This document shows positions 1-7,325 of a DNA stretch of 37,658 bases, one piece after another; positions within the stretch are counted from its first letter, which is position 1, and each line of letters starts with the position of its first letter. The position numbers and the translations under genes were made by a program. The stretch is taken from positions 1 to 37,658 of IMG/VR virus record IMGVR_UViG_3300020442_002599. One strand, 5' to 3'. The notes beneath the pieces were generated by a model that made no database searches, was not told the origin of the DNA, and saw only the letters and a program-made list of their open reading frames with translations. The stretch comes from a virus.

Positions 1-48
1 CGATGGCTGAAAAAACAAGCCAAAGAAAAAATAGATCGTGGATACTAA
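1..48 (+). CDS. C-terminal end of an upstream gene (partial)
   Basis: The window opens inside a reading frame that gives RWLKKQAKEKIDRGY and stops at a TAA at 46-48, four bases before the next start codon. The lysine-rich end and the tight spacing fit the dense gene packing seen throughout. Only 15 residues are visible, so no function can be given and the frame could be chance. Confidence 0.4.
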   Translation, partial: RWLKKQAKEKIDRGY

Positions 49-51
49 GCC

Positions 52-633
52 ATGGCAATGCACACCGAACTTTGGTTTCCTCAAGTAATATGGTCAAAAG
101 TAGCTACAGATTTAGTTGACAATCAAGAACTAAAACGTTGGGCATATGAACGTAAACAAAATGATGTTGGCCGTGTAGTAAGCAACTTTGGCGGATTTCA
201 AAGTTCAGATATTCTTCCTAAAGACAACTCACAAATTGATATTCTTGTTGAGCATCTAGACAAAGAAGTTAACTGGTGTTCACAACAGGTAGGGCTTCCT
301 GAAATGCAAATTACCAATATATGGTTGAACATAAATCCTCCAGGTTCATATAATCATTTACACAATCATGTTGGTGCAGTATTCAGCGGAGTATACTATG
401 TTCATGCTGAAGAAAATCAGGGTAACATACAGTTCGAACGTATGGACGGGGCAGAGTCCTTTTTACCTGACTATGTTGAAAAGCAAACGTATTACAGTGC
501 AGGTAGAGCAACATATCCATGTAAAACAAATGGGCTTTTAATTTTTCCTGGTTGGTTAAAACATTCAGTTCAGGGCAACCAAAGCAATATAGATCGAATA
601 AGTATTAGTTTCAATTACGAGACTAAGTCATGA
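52..633 (+). CDS. 2OG-Fe(II) oxygenase family protein (TIGR02466-like)
   Basis: Probable non-heme iron, 2-oxoglutarate-dependent dioxygenase; the substrate is unknown. The 193-residue protein carries the expected double-stranded beta-helix signature: an HLHNH segment near residue 103 (HxH/D iron ligands), then FSGVYYVHA, then FPGWLKHSV with the distal histidine, and finally DRISISFN with the arginine that would bind 2-oxoglutarate. This order matches the putative 2OG-Fe(II) oxygenases of the TIGR02466/2OG-FeII_Oxy_5 type, which are common in marine T4-like phages. ATG at 52 gives the full frame; a second ATG at 58 is equally possible. The stop overlaps the next start as ATGA. A second, more divergent oxygenase lies at 8353-8901. 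In phages such enzymes are suspected of modifying nucleic acids or proteins, but nothing here identifies the target. Confidence 0.82.
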   Translation: MAMHTELWFPQVIWSKVATDLVDNQELKRWAYERKQNDVGRVVSNFGGFQSSDILPKDNSQIDILVEHLDKEVNWCSQQVGLPEMQITNIWLNINPPGSYNHLHNHVGAVFSGVYYVHAEENQGNIQFERMDGAESFLPDYVEKQTYYSAGRATYPCKTNGLLIFPGWLKHSVQGNQSNIDRISISFNYETKS

Positions 634-884
634 CACAGATTTCAAACCTACAAAGTAATATGCCTATCCATCATGAAAAGATATTACAACAAGAAAGACT
701 AGAAGAATATTACAATAATAAAAAAAGAATGGAAGAACACCATAATAAACGTATTCAATTAACAGAGTTGATGTTACAAAAGTATTGGGAAAAAATTGCC
801 ATGTTAAACACTTATAATAGACAACGGCAAATACAACAAGCCCAAGCTGACCAAGGCCAATTCTTAGACATAGAGGTAAAATAA
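630..884 (+). CDS. small coiled-coil protein of unknown function
   Basis: An 84-residue hydrophilic protein with a long charged stretch rich in Gln, Glu, Lys and Arg (residues 15-75) that should form one long helix or coiled coil. No recognised domain. Its start is fused to the stop of the oxygenase gene (ATGA), and its last base is shared with the start of the GMP reductase gene. The three genes therefore look translationally coupled in one operon. Confidence 0.65.
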   Translation: MTQISNLQSNMPIHHEKILQQERLEEYYNNKKRMEEHHNKRIQLTELMLQKYWEKIAMLNTYNRQRQIQQAQADQGQFLDIEVK

Positions 885-2053
885 TGCGATTAGAAGAAGA
901 TGTTAAATTAGACTACAAAGACGTCCTGATAAGACCTAAACGTAGTGTATTAGGTAGTAGAAAAGAAGTTGATCTAGAACGTGGTTTCACTTTTAGAAAT
1001 TATAAACCAGAAGCTATGACTATGGAGGATATTAGACCAGAATATAGAAATTGGAGAGGTATTCCTATCATGGCAAGTAATATGGATGGTGTTGGTACGT
1101 TTGAAATGGCAAATGTACTTGCAGAACAGAAAATTATGACTTGTCTAACAAAAACCTATACTGTAGCACAACTGGTTAATTATTTTGAAACAGGCGGAGT
1201 AACACCTGAAAGAACAAACTATGTAGCAATGAGCATAGGAATAACAGACACTGATCACGAAAAGTTTAGAAAAGTGTATGAACAAACAGGATCACAGTTA
1301 AAGTATATTTGCATAGATGTTGCAAACGGATATTCCGAAAGGTTTGCAACCTTTGTAAAGCAATTTAGATCTTTATATCCTAACACAGTTATCATAGCCG
1401 GTAATGTAGTCACTGGAGAAATGACAGAGGAGTTAATATTAAATGGAGCAGATATCGTCAAAGTCGGAATCGGACCAGGGTCGGTTTGTACGACTCGCAT
1501 ACAGACTGGGGTGGGCTATCCCCAACTTAGTGCGGTTATTGAGTGTGCAGATGCGGCGCATGGACTCGGCGGACATGTTATTGCTGATGGGGGCTGTACT
1601 AGCCCTGGTGATGTTGCAAAGGCTTTTGCAGGTGGTGCCGACTATGTAATGCTAGGAGGCATGTTAGCAGGACATGACGAAGGCGGCGGCGAAGTCGTTA
1701 CAAAATACTATAACCCTAAAGGAGAATATTTTTTAGCTAACCAAGAAAAAGGTGAATATGCTCCAGTTATAGAAATGAAACAATTCATGCAGTTTTACGG
1801 AATGAGCAGTAAAAGTGCAAATGAAAAACATTTTGGCGGATTGAAAGACTATCGTTCGTCAGAAGGCAGGACAGTTCTTGTTCCTTACAGAGGATCCGTA
1901 GTGCATAGCATTCAGGAGATACTCGGAGGAATAAGATCTACCTGTACGTATGCAGGTGCAAAAAGACTGAAACATTTAATGAGATGTACAACTTTTGTAA
2001 GATGCACACAAACATATAACAATATGTACGAAACAGCCACGATAGGAAATTAA
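884..2053 (+). CDS. guaC: GMP reductase
   Basis: NADPH-dependent conversion of GMP to IMP, which returns guanine nucleotides to the purine pool. The 389-residue protein follows bacterial GuaC closely: [12 protein letters not shown] at residues 10-21, the catalytic loop [11 protein letters not shown] with C202 and T204, [19 protein letters not shown] at 209-227, then [14 protein letters not shown] and [10 protein letters not shown]. The C-terminal segment [15 protein letters not shown] is also GuaC-like. The [10 protein letters not shown] version of the loop and the lack of CBS domains favour GMP reductase over IMP dehydrogenase. It is about 40 residues longer than E. coli GuaC, partly from an extra segment around residues 40-60. 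A phage could use it to turn host RNA-derived GMP into IMP and then AMP for its AT-rich genome (inference). The next gene starts directly after the stop. Confidence 0.93.
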   Translation: MRLEEDVKLDYKDVLIRPKRSVLGSRKEVDLERGFTFRNYKPEAMTMEDIRPEYRNWRGIPIMASNMDGVGTFEMANVLAEQKIMTCLTKTYTVAQLVNYFETGGVTPERTNYVAMSIGITDTDHEKFRKVYEQTGSQLKYICIDVANGYSERFATFVKQFRSLYPNTVIIAGNVVTGEMTEELILNGADIVKVGIGPGSVCTTRIQTGVGYPQLSAVIECADAAHGLGGHVIADGGCTSPGDVAKAFAGGADYVMLGGMLAGHDEGGGEVVTKYYNPKGEYFLANQEKGEYAPVIEMKQFMQFYGMSSKSANEKHFGGLKDYRSSEGRTVLVPYRGSVVHSIQEILGGIRSTCTYAGAKRLKHLMRCTTFVRCTQTYNNMYETATIGN

Positions 2054-3097
2054 ATGGAGTATTTAGATTTAGTTTTAAAAGGACAAGTGTATCTTTTCCT
2101 AATAGTATTTGTAATGATGATTGCAGGTATGGTGAAAGAAAACAGTTTATTTGATGATGTGTTTTGTTTCTTTGAACAGAATCTTAAAAGTAAAAAAGCA
2201 GTTGTAGCCGTGGTCAGTGCTATTACAGGACTACTACCTATTAAAGGCCGTGTCACAGTAAGTGCAGGACTATTAGAAGCACTTGCACCAGACAAAGGTT
2301 GTTGTGGCAGAGAAAAGTTTGGCCCAATTGATTATGTAAGTACACATCACTATTACTTTTGGTCACCACTAGAAAAGACAGTCATTCTACCTATGGCGGC
2401 ATTTGGATTGACTTACACAGCATTCATGGGAATCATTTGGCCATTACTAGCAGTATCAGTAGCATTTATTATTTCTTATCTAGTTTGGGGTGTAAAAGAA
2501 AGTGAAATTGAACTTAACGATTGTACACGACAAATTAAAGTAAGTAGAATTACTAGATACGTACTGCCGTATGTTGCAGGTGTTGGTGCTATTATTGCAG
2601 GAATTAATTTTCTCTGGGCATTTGGTGCTCTCACATTGTATTATATGATTGTGACACGAACATTTGATATTCCAAAACTTATAAAATATGTTGATTGGAA
2701 ACTAGTTGCTTGGGTAGCACTTATTATTTTTGCGGCAAATGTGGTAAGAGAAAACACAGAAGCAATAAAAACATTTTTAGAATCAAGTGGACTAGATATA
2801 AACACAGTAAGTGGTTTTACTCTGCTGAGTTTGGCTAGTTTTGCAGGTGCATTCGCATTAGGCTCTAGTTCGCGATTTGGTGCCCTTACAGTTCTAATGG
2901 CAAGTATATACGGTATAGAGTACCTACCTTGGTTTTTTGCAGTAGATTTTGTAGGATATTTGATAAGTCCAATGCATAAATGTGTAGCAATTGGTATGTT
3001 GTATTTTGGTACAAAATTACGGTATTATGTAACAATATTAGGTGCATGGGGCGGATTAGTAATAGCTACAGCCGGAATTGGATTAATCTTTTCTTGA
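2054..3097 (+). CDS. polytopic membrane protein, DUF401/ion-transporter-like permease
   Basis: A 347-residue integral membrane protein with roughly nine to ten hydrophobic segments. It starts on the base after the guaC stop, so the two are very likely cotranslated. Two halves each contain a re-entrant-like motif: GLLPIKGRVTVSAG near residue 59 followed by THHYYFWSPLEK, and ASFAGAFALGSSSRFGAL near 262 followed by a YLISPMHKC segment. This layout resembles the DUF401 branch of the ion-transporter superfamily, whose members show a GLLP-x-GG motif and an SPxHLC motif; I judge this by pattern memory, not by alignment. The substrate is unknown. Position beside guaC suggests a metabolite or nucleobase link, but that is a guess. 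The -35 box of the hsp20 promoter lies over its stop codon. Confidence 0.75.
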   Translation: MEYLDLVLKGQVYLFLIVFVMMIAGMVKENSLFDDVFCFFEQNLKSKKAVVAVVSAITGLLPIKGRVTVSAGLLEALAPDKGCCGREKFGPIDYVSTHHYYFWSPLEKTVILPMAAFGLTYTAFMGIIWPLLAVSVAFIISYLVWGVKESEIELNDCTRQIKVSRITRYVLPYVAGVGAIIAGINFLWAFGALTLYYMIVTRTFDIPKLIKYVDWKLVAWVALIIFAANVVRENTEAIKTFLESSGLDINTVSGFTLLSLASFAGAFALGSSSRFGALTVLMASIYGIEYLPWFFAVDFVGYLISPMHKCVAIGMLYFGTKLRYYVTILGAWGGLVIATAGIGLIFS

Positions 3098-3124
3098 CAA
3101 CTTCCGAAAAAGATTGTATAAATA
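3094..3124 (+). promoter_or_regulatory. sigma70-like promoter of hsp20, overlapping a TATAAATA late motif
   Basis: TTGACA at 3094-3099, a 17-base spacer and TATAAA at 3117-3122. The same -10 reads on as TATAAATA (3117-3124), which is the T4 late promoter consensus, so one site could serve early/host and late transcription. The expected transcript start is near 3129. Confidence 0.75.
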
Positions 3125-3128
3125 ATAG

Positions 3129-3207
3129 TGTAGAAAGAGGAAAGAGTCCTTTTACTACTAGATTGCCCAATAGGGGATCTATAATTAATCTTGCTTAATA
3201 AAGGAGA
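3129..3207 (+). promoter_or_regulatory. ROSE-like RNA thermometer leader of hsp20
   Basis: The leader can fold into three hairpins. Hairpin 1 pairs AGGA (3138-3141) with TCCT (3147-3150), extended by AAA/TTT around a bulged G. Hairpin 2 pairs AGAT and CCC (3160-3168) with GGG and ATCT (3173-3180). In hairpin 3, TTGCT (3191-3195) faces the Shine-Dalgarno AGGA (3202-3205): T-A, T-G, one unpaired G, C-G and T-A, extended by C3190-G3206 and T3189-A3207, with loop TAATAA. The motif UYGCU opposite AGGA with an extra G is the hallmark of ROSE elements of alphaproteobacterial small heat-shock genes. The fold is from manual pairing. Confidence 0.6.
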
Positions 3208-3212
3208 AAACA

Positions 3213-3683
3213 ATGACAAGACTAACAACTCTAGACTTAACCCCACTACATAGACACATGGTAGGATTCGACAGAATGTTCGATGAAATGGACAGGCTGT
3301 TTGAAAACAGTGTAAATAGCCAGGGGTATCCTCCATACAACATTGCTAAACTAGACGAAGAAGGAAACGAATTTATGGTTTCACTTGCAGTCGCAGGGTT
3401 TGGTATGGACAATCTAAACATTACTAAAGACGGTAATGCTTTGAAGATTGAAGGTACAACTCCAAAAGGAGAAGACAAAGTTAATTACCTACACAAAGGT
3501 ATTGGCGGCAGAAGCTTCCGTAGAGAGTTCACCCTTGCTGATCACGTAGAAGTGAAAAATGCAGAATTAGCAAATGGTATGCTAAACATTCATCTTGTAA
3601 GAGAGATACCAGAAGAGTTACAGCCTAAAAAGATTGAAATCAATGCAGGCAAAACTATTGAAGGTACATCAACTGACAAGTAA
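3213..3683 (+). CDS. small heat-shock protein Hsp20 (IbpA-like)
   Basis: ATP-independent holdase chaperone that binds unfolding proteins. The 156-residue protein has an N-terminal amphipathic arm (residues 1-35, FDRMFDEMDRLFEN, as in IbpA), an alpha-crystallin domain from about 40 to 138, and the hallmark GMLNIHLVREIP end of that domain. Length equals the family norm. Strong Shine-Dalgarno AAGGAG lies seven bases before the ATG. It has its own promoter (3094-3122) and a leader that could act as a thermosensor. T4-like marine phages often carry hsp20, where a role in capsid or fibre folding or in host stress has been proposed. Here it is followed by clpS, which suggests a proteostasis cassette. 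Confidence 0.93.
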   Translation: MTRLTTLDLTPLHRHMVGFDRMFDEMDRLFENSVNSQGYPPYNIAKLDEEGNEFMVSLAVAGFGMDNLNITKDGNALKIEGTTPKGEDKVNYLHKGIGGRSFRREFTLADHVEVKNAELANGMLNIHLVREIPEELQPKKIEINAGKTIEGTSTDK

Positions 3684-3689
3684 AAAGTC

Positions 3690-3712
3690 TAGGGGGGCTA
3701 ATAACCCCCCTA
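3690..3712 (+). other. G6/C6 hairpin between hsp20 and clpS
   Basis: Perfect 8-bp stem TAGGGGGG (3690-3697) with CCCCCCTA (3705-3712) and loop CTAATAA. No T run follows, so it is not a standard intrinsic terminator. It may protect the 3' end of the hsp20 message or cause partial termination before clpS. Confidence 0.6.
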
Positions 3713-3728
3713 ACACTAGAGGAATATT

Positions 3729-4040
3729 ATGAATACTGAAACTATTGAAGAAGTCAAACTCGACGAAAAAATCGAGAAAACAGTTATTGATCCTGGAAAA
3801 TACCATGTGGTATTTTTAAATGACGATCAAACTCCTATGGAGTTTGTTATTGAAGTCTTGATGGGTATTTTTAAACATTCAAGAGAAACTTCAGAAAAAA
3901 TTACACTTGATGTCCACACAAACGGAAGTGCAATAGTAGGTACATACAGTTTTGAAATAGCAGAACAAAAAGGTACTGAAGCCACTTTAGCGGCTAGGAA
4001 TGCAGGCTTCCCGTTAAATATACGTGTGGAGAAAGCATGA
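3729..4040 (+). CDS. clpS: ClpS adaptor of the Clp protease (N-end rule)
   Basis: ClpS binds N-degron proteins (Leu, Phe, Tyr or Trp at the N-terminus) and hands them to ClpAP. The 103-residue protein shows the full family pattern: YHVVFLNDDQTPMEFVIEVL at residues 25-44, the pocket residues N31, D32 and D33, then DVHTNGSAIVGTY with H63, and EIAEQK at 77-81. The spacing between the NDD motif and the histidine equals that of E. coli ClpS (N34 and H66). The 20-residue acidic/lysine-rich N-terminal extension resembles the flexible arm that engages ClpA. Its stop overlaps the heme oxygenase start as ATGA. ClpS and the ClpP at 11216 sit in the same genome, but no ClpA is in this window, so it would act with host ClpA. 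Confidence 0.92.
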   Translation: MNTETIEEVKLDEKIEKTVIDPGKYHVVFLNDDQTPMEFVIEVLMGIFKHSRETSEKITLDVHTNGSAIVGTYSFEIAEQKGTEATLAARNAGFPLNIRVEKA

Positions 4041-4603
4041 GTAATTTAAAAGAATTAACTTGGGAACACCATAAAAACGCGGAGAGACAATCCTACGTAA
4101 AGGTGTTAATGAGTGGAAAAATAAATCCAAAGTTTTATGCAACATATCTTTGGAACCAACATAAGAAATACGACCTATTAGAAGCACTAGCAGGTGCTCA
4201 AGGTTGTTTAGATGATTTACCTGACATAAGACGTAAAATGAAGATCGAACAAGATTTTCTTGAACTATGGAAAGACGAAGAGCAACCGCCTGTTGTCCAA
4301 AGCACTCGTGATTACATTATGCATATGAAAGAAATTATGAATGATCCGGACAAACTAATGGCTCATGTGTATGTTTTACATATGGGTGATTTGAGTGGTG
4401 GACAAATGATTGCACGTAAGGTACCAGGTGAAGGTCGTATGTATCAATTTGATACTGATAAAAAAGAACTAAAAGAATTGATTAGAGCAAAAACCAATGA
4501 TGACATGGCAGATGAAGCTAAGTTTGTATTTGAGTCTGCAACTAAACTGTTCCAAGATTTGATGGAGTTAGATATTGAGCATTATATGGAACAAACTGAT
4601 TGA
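4037..4603 (+). CDS. heme oxygenase (HO1/HemO-like)
   Basis: Oxidative opening of heme to biliverdin, Fe(II) and CO, using reduced ferredoxin. The 188-residue all-helical protein has the proximal-ligand segment TWEHHKNAE, with H12 in the place of the conserved histidine (H-x3-E spacing), and the distal-helix motif HMGDLSGGQ at residues 115-123. That is the cyanobacterial and plant pattern GDLSGGQ. It is shorter than cyanobacterial HO1 (about 240 residues), mostly at the C-terminus. Translation is coupled to clpS (ATGA), and the downstream bilin reductase starts inside this gene. The product biliverdin is the substrate of that reductase, so the pair forms a two-step pathway. Release of heme iron could be a second benefit. 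Confidence 0.92.
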   Translation: MSNLKELTWEHHKNAERQSYVKVLMSGKINPKFYATYLWNQHKKYDLLEALAGAQGCLDDLPDIRRKMKIEQDFLELWKDEEQPPVVQSTRDYIMHMKEIMNDPDKLMAHVYVLHMGDLSGGQMIARKVPGEGRMYQFDTDKKELKELIRAKTNDDMADEAKFVFESATKLFQDLMELDIEHYMEQTD

Positions 4604-5267
4604 TTGCAAAGATGATATAATTGCAATTTTTGATGAACAAGCCAAAGAAATAGACGAACCAGGATTAGATTATTTTAATAGGCCTGACAGTGGTTGGATA
4701 AACCGTGTTTGGGCTAATGATTATGTCCGTAGAGCCCACATCGATGTAGTAGATGCTAGAGATACAAAAGGCTTATGGATGATGCATGTATGTATTTTTC
4801 CTACTTTAGATAATCCTGCTCCTATATACGGTTTTGATGTTATAGCTGGTAAAAACAAAATGACTGGTGCTTTTCATGACTTTTCGCCAAGTTCAGATCC
4901 TGACCATCCTATGATACAAGGTTATTACGACAGTGTAGAACACTTTGTACCTGAAAAGCCACGTGAGCTTCCTGAGTGGGCAAGGAACATTTTTACAGGT
5001 AAAATGCTGGCCGCAGGTAATGTAAAAACTGACGAAGAAGCTACAGAAATTATACAAATAGCACTAAGCAATCTACATGCTTATTTTGAAGAAGTAGGAG
5101 AAACTAAAGGAGAAGGACCTCCAGACCTAGTTGCCGCTTGCCAAAACTACTATTGCGAGAACCAGCAACAAAACCCACATACAGCCAACGTAATGAAGTC
5201 ATTAGGACTTCCAGAAGCAGATGTAGATCGTTTCTGCACTGATATGCTGTTTCCTAAAATTGCATAA
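4575..5267 (+). CDS. pcyX: ferredoxin-dependent bilin reductase, PcyX-like
   Basis: Reduces biliverdin IXa, probably to phycoerythrobilin if it is a true PcyX. The 230-residue protein has FDBR hallmarks: PIYGFDVIAGKNKMTGAFHD around residues 83-102, with D102 of the DFSP motif in the place of the catalytic Asp (D105 of PcyA), and a C-terminal NYYCENQQQNPHTANVM block (178-194) ending in MLFP. These segments are closer to PcyA than to PebA or PebB. No in-frame ATG exists before residue 69, so the start is TTG at 4575, seven bases after GGAG, inside the heme oxygenase gene (29-base overlap). PcyX is known from oceanic viral metagenomes beside heme oxygenase. PebS-type identity is less likely; only pigment analysis can settle the product. 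Confidence 0.88.
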   Translation: MSIIWNKLIDCKDDIIAIFDEQAKEIDEPGLDYFNRPDSGWINRVWANDYVRRAHIDVVDARDTKGLWMMHVCIFPTLDNPAPIYGFDVIAGKNKMTGAFHDFSPSSDPDHPMIQGYYDSVEHFVPEKPRELPEWARNIFTGKMLAAGNVKTDEEATEIIQIALSNLHAYFEEVGETKGEGPPDLVAACQNYYCENQQQNPHTANVMKSLGLPEADVDRFCTDMLFPKIA

Positions 5268-5270
5268 ATA
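5263..5270 (+). promoter_or_regulatory. late-type promoter motif CATAAATA
   Basis: CATAAATA lies over the stop codon (TAA 5265-5267) of the bilin reductase and 16 bases before the next ATG. Matches the T4/cyanophage late core (T/C)TAAATA at seven positions. Inferred by pattern. Confidence 0.5.
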
Positions 5271-5286
5271 CTTTTAGGAGTATTAA

Positions 5287-6294
5287 ATGCGTTACAACGA
5301 ATTCAAAACAGTACCAAATCCTAATATACTTTTAGAGTATGATCCTAATATTTCTGATGAACAATTAAAAGATTTAATTGTGCAACGTTTACAAACAGAA
5401 CAAGATAGACAAATGCTTGACAAAATATATCAGGCATTAGAAAAATCTACTCTTGATGAAAGGATTACAACTGTATTGGCCGCTGACGAAGATGCTAAAT
5501 CCAAATTGCAAGTATTTGCAGGCATGGTAATGAATACTGAAGGCACATTTGCTGAAAAGCAAAACTTTGTTGCAAAATATCCACAAGGCTTTATTGATGT
5601 AGAAAAATTAATGGCTCCTAATCAAGTTCATGCATATAGTGAATGGTTAATGGGAGATGAATTTACAAAAAGAGTTTTTACTAACATTTACTCATATACA
5701 CCACAAGGTATTGGCGCAGGTGAATTTGCATTAGCAGTCTTAAGTCCATCAATCAGATTCTCAGGCCGATCTGCAGAAATGGCTGGAGACCTTGTTATAG
5801 ACGGAGTAATGACAGAAGTAAAAGCAAAACAAAGCTCAGGCGGTAGATTCATGGATGCTAGAAAAGCAAAAATGAATCAACGTATGGTAGAAGAAGCATT
5901 TAAAGCATTAGGTGTTGAAATAGGTAAAGGTATATCCGGAAGGATGTATGCAATGGATGTCAGACCTAATTTAGATCCAAAAGCCTTACCAAAATTAGCA
6001 GACACAATCATAGCGGGGGCATTTGCATTTGTTGAAGCATCAGAATCCAATGCATTGAAAAATGCTTTAGTAAATGGCGATATGAATCAAATTAAACATG
6101 AATGGGGACTATTAAGTTTTATTAACTATCAAAGAATGAGTAAGTTTGATGCTATGTTATTACTAGATGGTCCTAAAGCTCACAGTCTATTCTTTACTGA
6201 TGCTCAATCAGTTAGTGGTGTACTTATAGCAGGACAGCCTTATGTAGTAGGTCCGGAACAACAAGTTCATCCTCAAATGCATTTTACCATATAA
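5287..6294 (+). CDS. conserved phage protein with a PD-(D/E)XK nuclease-like core
   Basis: A 335-residue soluble protein, not recognised with certainty. The N-terminal 110 residues look helical. The middle holds GAGEFALAVL (143-152), then GDLVIDGVMTEVKAKQSSGG (167-186). The arrangement E146, D168, then E177-x-K179 followed by a GGRF turn is what the catalytic core of a restriction-endonuclease-like fold looks like (E...D-x8-E-x-K). The C-terminal third has no clear motif. Shine-Dalgarno AGGAG precedes the ATG, and a late-type promoter overlaps the previous stop. A nuclease role in host DNA breakdown or genome processing is inference; a structural protein with a chance motif is the main alternative. 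Confidence 0.75.
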   Translation: MRYNEFKTVPNPNILLEYDPNISDEQLKDLIVQRLQTEQDRQMLDKIYQALEKSTLDERITTVLAADEDAKSKLQVFAGMVMNTEGTFAEKQNFVAKYPQGFIDVEKLMAPNQVHAYSEWLMGDEFTKRVFTNIYSYTPQGIGAGEFALAVLSPSIRFSGRSAEMAGDLVIDGVMTEVKAKQSSGGRFMDARKAKMNQRMVEEAFKALGVEIGKGISGRMYAMDVRPNLDPKALPKLADTIIAGAFAFVEASESNALKNALVNGDMNQIKHEWGLLSFINYQRMSKFDAMLLLDGPKAHSLFFTDAQSVSGVLIAGQPYVVGPEQQVHPQMHFTI

Positions 6295-6361
6295 ACTACT
6301 AATATAATCCTACCAGGAAAAATCGTAAATATGTGTAAGCAGAGCGTGAGGGCTTTAGAAT

Positions 6362-6835
6362 TTGATAGATCCAGTAACCGCCATTGCGGGGGCAACCGCG
6401 GCATTTAATGCAATCAAATCCGGTTTTAGTGTAGGCAGGGATATAGAATCCATGGCGGGTGATTTAGGCCGCTGGATGAATCACGTGTCAGATATAAAGA
6501 AAGCTGAAGAATTAAATAAAAAACCACCTCTGTTCAAAAAACTATTCCAATCAGGTTCAGTAGAAGAAGAAGCTCTAAATATTTTCATGGCAAAGAAAAA
6601 AGCCGCTGATATGAGAGATCAACTTCGTCAAATCATTGTTGCAACCAGAGGACCGAGTGCTTGGGACGAACTGATAAAAACTGAAGCAGACATCCGTAAA
6701 AAACGCCAAGAAGCTATCTATGCACAACAAGAACGTAGACAGCAGGTATTAGAAATAGTAGGTATTGGTTTCTTAATGATTGTTATTGCTGGTGCCTTAA
6801 TTGGTTTTGCTTATCTTTATTCGTTACGTAATTAA
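6362..6835 (+). CDS. membrane-anchored coiled-coil protein of unknown function
   Basis: 157 residues. The N-terminus is glycine/alanine-rich and weakly hydrophobic (ITAIAGATAAF-like, residues 2-20). The middle is a charged helix rich in Lys, Glu and Gln (60-128), and a single strong membrane segment lies at about 133-153, close to the C-terminus (tail-anchored topology). The start is TTG at 6362, nine bases after GAGGG; no ATG gives a sensible alternative. Similar tail-anchored small proteins are widespread in marine T4-like phages, but I do not know a function. It could belong to lysis or to envelope remodelling. Confidence 0.68.
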   Translation: MIDPVTAIAGATAAFNAIKSGFSVGRDIESMAGDLGRWMNHVSDIKKAEELNKKPPLFKKLFQSGSVEEEALNIFMAKKKAADMRDQLRQIIVATRGPSAWDELIKTEADIRKKRQEAIYAQQERRQQVLEIVGIGFLMIVIAGALIGFAYLYSLRN

Positions 6836-6837
6836 TC

Positions 6838-7071
6838 ATGATGATACATGCCTTCATATTGATCGTATTAGTAGGTGCAGGCGAAGAAGCAAAACAAGAA
6901 CCCAATCCCATGTATTTTAGAAGTATTGACGTCTGTCAATATTATGCAAAACGTGTGCCAAGGCAATATGGTAATTACGGATCAAAATATCTCGTACCTC
7001 CTGAACATAGAATCACAGCATATTGCAAGCCTGTGTATGTAAAAGACGGTCCTTACATATACGATCACTAA
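6838..7071 (+). CDS. small exported or membrane-tethered protein with two cysteines
   Basis: A 77-residue protein with a short hydrophobic N-terminus (HAFILIVLVGAG) and a hydrophilic remainder that carries two cysteines about 30 residues apart (near 33 and 61), as expected for one disulfide outside the cytoplasm. ATG at 6838 or 6841. It resembles in design, though not clearly in sequence, the small proteins at 13033, 13686 and 18928. Its stop codon is embedded in a CTAAATA late-type motif. Confidence 0.6.
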   Translation: MMIHAFILIVLVGAGEEAKQEPNPMYFRSIDVCQYYAKRVPRQYGNYGSKYLVPPEHRITAYCKPVYVKDGPYIYDH

Positions 7072-7074
7072 ATA
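7067..7074 (+). promoter_or_regulatory. late-type promoter motif ACTAAATA
   Basis: ACTAAATA over the stop codon TAA (7069-7071) of the preceding gene, with CTAAATA as the core, the version reported for T4-like cyanophages. The next possible start codons (GTG 7080, GTG 7083) lie only six to nine bases downstream. Confidence 0.5.
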
Positions 7075-7079
7075 CTAGT

Positions 7080-7325
7080 GTGGTGTATAATTTTGGAAAC
7101 CTTATCTTAGATTTAAATAATTCCGCTAGAGCAAAACTTTACAAAAACAAACAACTAGTTTTTATCGGCGACGGATATATAGCTTTGAAAATGTTTTTAA
7201 AAGATTCAGAATATCACCCAGATGTAATGGCAAAGTTTAAAAATCAATTAGAACAAAGAGAAAAATATAAATGGAAGGAACCTAAAGTAAATGGATCAAA
7301 TGGATTACAGAATAATGGACCTTAA
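7080..7325 (+). CDS. small basic protein of unknown function
   Basis: The frame is open from 7023, but the part before 7080 overlaps the previous gene and reads as out-of-frame sequence. The natural starts are the paired GTG codons at 7080 and 7083, giving about 81 residues (VYNFGNLILDLNNSARAKLY...). There is no Shine-Dalgarno, and the late-type motif CTAAATA lies directly upstream, so the message could be leaderless. The protein is lysine-rich with a predicted beta-beta-alpha start and helical end. No family recognised. The 3' end overlaps the next frame by 35 bases. Confidence 0.5.
   Translation: MVYNFGNLILDLNNSARAKLYKNKQLVFIGDGYIALKMFLKDSEYHPDVMAKFKNQLEQREKYKWKEPKVNGSNGLQNNGP

Noticed and set aside
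1255-1649. Overlapping frames on both strands inside guaC
   Set aside because: Contained in a well-supported gene; no independent start signal.
884-2053. IMP dehydrogenase instead of GMP reductase
   Set aside because: The loop reads [11 protein letters not shown] with [19 protein letters not shown] and there are no CBS domains, both typical of GuaC.
3690-3712. G6/C6 hairpin as a standard intrinsic terminator
   Set aside because: The stem is strong, but no T run follows; it is listed only as a hairpin.
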